Origin: Siphonodentalium dalli
Lineage: Eukaryota > Mollusca > Scaphopoda > Gadilida > Siphonodentaliidae
Direction: 5' to 3'
Length of the DNA: 64,000 nucleotides
Assembly: GCA_032622095.1 (NCBI GenBank)
Contig: CP136061.1
Span: 20,648,991 to 20,712,990 of the forward strand
Shown: positions 60,201 through 63,200 of the stretch, one piece after another
Layout: every line of letters begins with the position of its first letter
Position numbering within the stretch: the first letter of the stretch is position 1
Translations under genes and position numbers: made by a program
The notes under the pieces: model-generated
The model's database searches: none
The model's input: only the letters and a program-made list of their open reading frames with translations
What the model was told of the DNA's origin: nothing

Positions 60201-63200
60201 AGAGACTTTAAAATAAGACTTACTTTCCATTGATTTAGTTGTCTCCTTTGTGACATCCTGAATGGACTTATCATTGATTTCGATGATAACTGGTTCCAGT
60301 GATGTGCTGGCGGTAATTGTCCCGTATATATTAGTGTAGTCCTTCTCATAAGAGACTTTAAAATAAGACTTACTTTCCATTGATTTAGTCGTTTCTTTTG
60401 TGACATCCTGAATGGACTTATCATTGATTTCGATGATAACTGGTTCCAGTGATGTGCTGGCGGTAATTGTCCCGTATATATTAGTGTAGTCCTTCTCATA
60501 AGTTTTCAGTTTCTCTTTGAATTCCTCCATCTCTGGCCCCTCTGGTAGTTTCTCCTGTAAACAGCGAACAATGACAAGGTTCGTACACATTTCTCAAAGT
60601 GAAATCCCAGTACTTTTCCAGTACAATTCAAGTATTATGGACCAAATATCTAGTAAATTTTCAGACATGTTAATATGTTTTATATAATATAGATCAAAAT
60701 TGAAACCAAAGAGAAGTTGAATCTTAGAGAACATTAATACCAGATACTTATTTCCAGTGCTATAAAAATAATGTATGACTTTTTCAGTATTTTCAAGTAT
60801 CACTGAAAAAATGTAAATTTGTCCAAGTTTTAAAGAACCTAGAATTCCTAAATGTTAATTTTCCAGTTTCCAGGATAGGTGTATGGACCCTACAATGAAT
60901 TGGAATCATGTGAAGCTGGTCCTGATATTGGGCACTGATATAATGAGTTTACACACACCATATGCCATTGTCTTTTGTCACAATCAATGACTAACCATCT
61001 TCATAAAATATTGATGGGCCTAACAGCATCATAAAAGAAACTGGTAAATATTCTATGAGAAATTGTTATTGGACTTCTTACACAGGCCTCAAAATATGGT
61101 GCCAGACATTTTAAGAATAATCTTGAGGTCCGCAGAGGGTGAATTTAGTGCAGCTACCCCACACAGCAGGCTTGCATCCCTAAATTCATCCTCTGGAGAC
61201 CTCATTTTGCATGGCTTCATCAGCTATGGGAGACTTAGACAAAGATGGTAAAGATAGTTATATGCACCCATTTGGTGCCTCGATTATGCATTGAGTCATC
61301 TGCCAATTTGGGGATAAACAGAAACTAAACTTAAAAAAGAAAAAGTATCTTTTTAAAGAAAATAAATACATGTTAATTTAATTTGATAATAAGAAACTTT
61401 CCAGAGGACATGAGGCCTAAGTAGAATGAGGTCCCCAGAGGGTGAGTTTAGTAATGCTAGCCAGCTATGCAGGGTAGCGTCACTGAATTCATCCATTGGG
61501 GACATCATTCTGCAAATTTCTGGCACCTTGCAGTCACCAAGAATGAACAATAAAAAATCTATCTCAGGCTTCATGCCTTGTAATTGGGAGCAATGCTTTA
61601 TTTGAAACAAAAAAAACTGTTCTGCTATTCAAGCAGTATATATGCAGATAATTTATAGAATCCCAACAGATATAATACACATGTATATATGTCACCATTT
61701 TAAATGACTTAACCCTTTCAGTGCCAGGGGCCGATCTCATCGGCCCTAATTTACGGTTTGTAAAATCAGCTGTAAAAAAAATATTTTTTTGGGGTTGAAT
61801 TATTTTTGGGTATGTTTAAGCATGCTATAGCGAATTTAAAAACAAACTGGATAAAACCTTAGGGGCATGTTATAACTCAAAACTATCACCAAGTATTCAT
61901 AGTAATAATTTTGATGCCCATGAAAAACATAAGATTCCCTGGCACTAAACCTACAAAATAAGTCTGTTAAAGAATATAAGAAAAAATTATTAAAATTGTA
62001 AAAAATAATAACAACTGATGAAAAATTGTTAGGCCAATGCATTCTCTTATATATGCGAGGCGACCTATGGTTGACTCGCATATATAAGAGAATGCATTGG
62101 CACAGGGTATATGGGTTGATACAAAAATCGGACCTGGCACTGAAAGGGTTAAACAATATTCATTTTCAGTCATTAAATTAATTGTTCATAATCAACAGAC
62201 AATGTTATAGGGACCCACGGCACTCACAATGGGTAAATGTGCAAAAACATAAGTCTGTAAAAACATCACAAAGAAGTACATGGAGAAATAAATAAACTTT
62301 TATCTTTTATTCATTAATGATAGTTCTCCAATAACGAAATTTTGCGTGTTAAAACCATTGTTATGTAAACTAAACTGTTACAGTGATTTGTCAACAAACA
62401 TCGCTAATCGTGTAGTAAGTTCAAATCTTTTTGTCTGAATATGATTTTCAGGTTGTTTTTCAATGATTTGACCTTTTCCAATGTTTACCGTCAAGTTTTT
62501 ATTAAACTTTGTTATCTTATTGGACTAATTGGACTTTTATTGGTAATTTCACTGTAACAGTAATGATTACATAACAATAGTTTTGATAAGATAATTTTTT
62601 TTATGCAAATTGTCGTCTTGTTAATGGAGAGTTATTAATGATGAAAATAAGAACAAAATCAATCTATTTTTGCATGTATTTGTAGTTTTACAGACTTTTA
62701 TCAAATTTATGTTATATTGGATTAACACTTTGCCGGAACCCTATAGTGTAACATTCCAGGGTGCCAACTTTATATTATGTATTAAATATGTAGATAGCAC
62801 CATATAACCACCCACAAACTCCAAAACCAGGCATGTATCAGCTTGGATCACATAAAAGCATGGCATAAACGCTCTACGAGATAAATTTTGACAAATACAA
62901 TCTTACATGTGTGATCGTGCTAATTAAAAATTGATGTCTAATATTTAAATACATGAATTAACTCGTTATTCTTGAGTGCAGAATGTTAAGGGCTTTTGTG
63001 GATCTTATCATAAAATGCCAATTCAGATGGCACAACGGAGTTATGGGCCAATGCGTTAGTATAACCATACTTTCTGCCCAAATTAGTTTGCTTTATTACA
63101 GAGATGCAGTGGCACCACCCACCCCACATACATGTATATCTTTTGAGCTTCCTAAGATGGTTGAAATCATGATTACATCAAAGTACGAGATAACTCGTAG

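Noticed and set aside
57670-60370. Each array unit as a separate exon with an 18-bp intron (GTAAGT...TTTTAAAG)
   Set aside because: Eighteen bases is far below any workable intron in animals; the AG after TTTTAA is simply the start of the next copy.
56677-60590. Minus-strand open frames of 206-676 codons across the 150-bp array as a stand-alone gene
   Set aside because: They start in intron sequence and are created by copies of one AK9 exon end. Only the first unit has an acceptor, and later frames are shifted by one-base losses.
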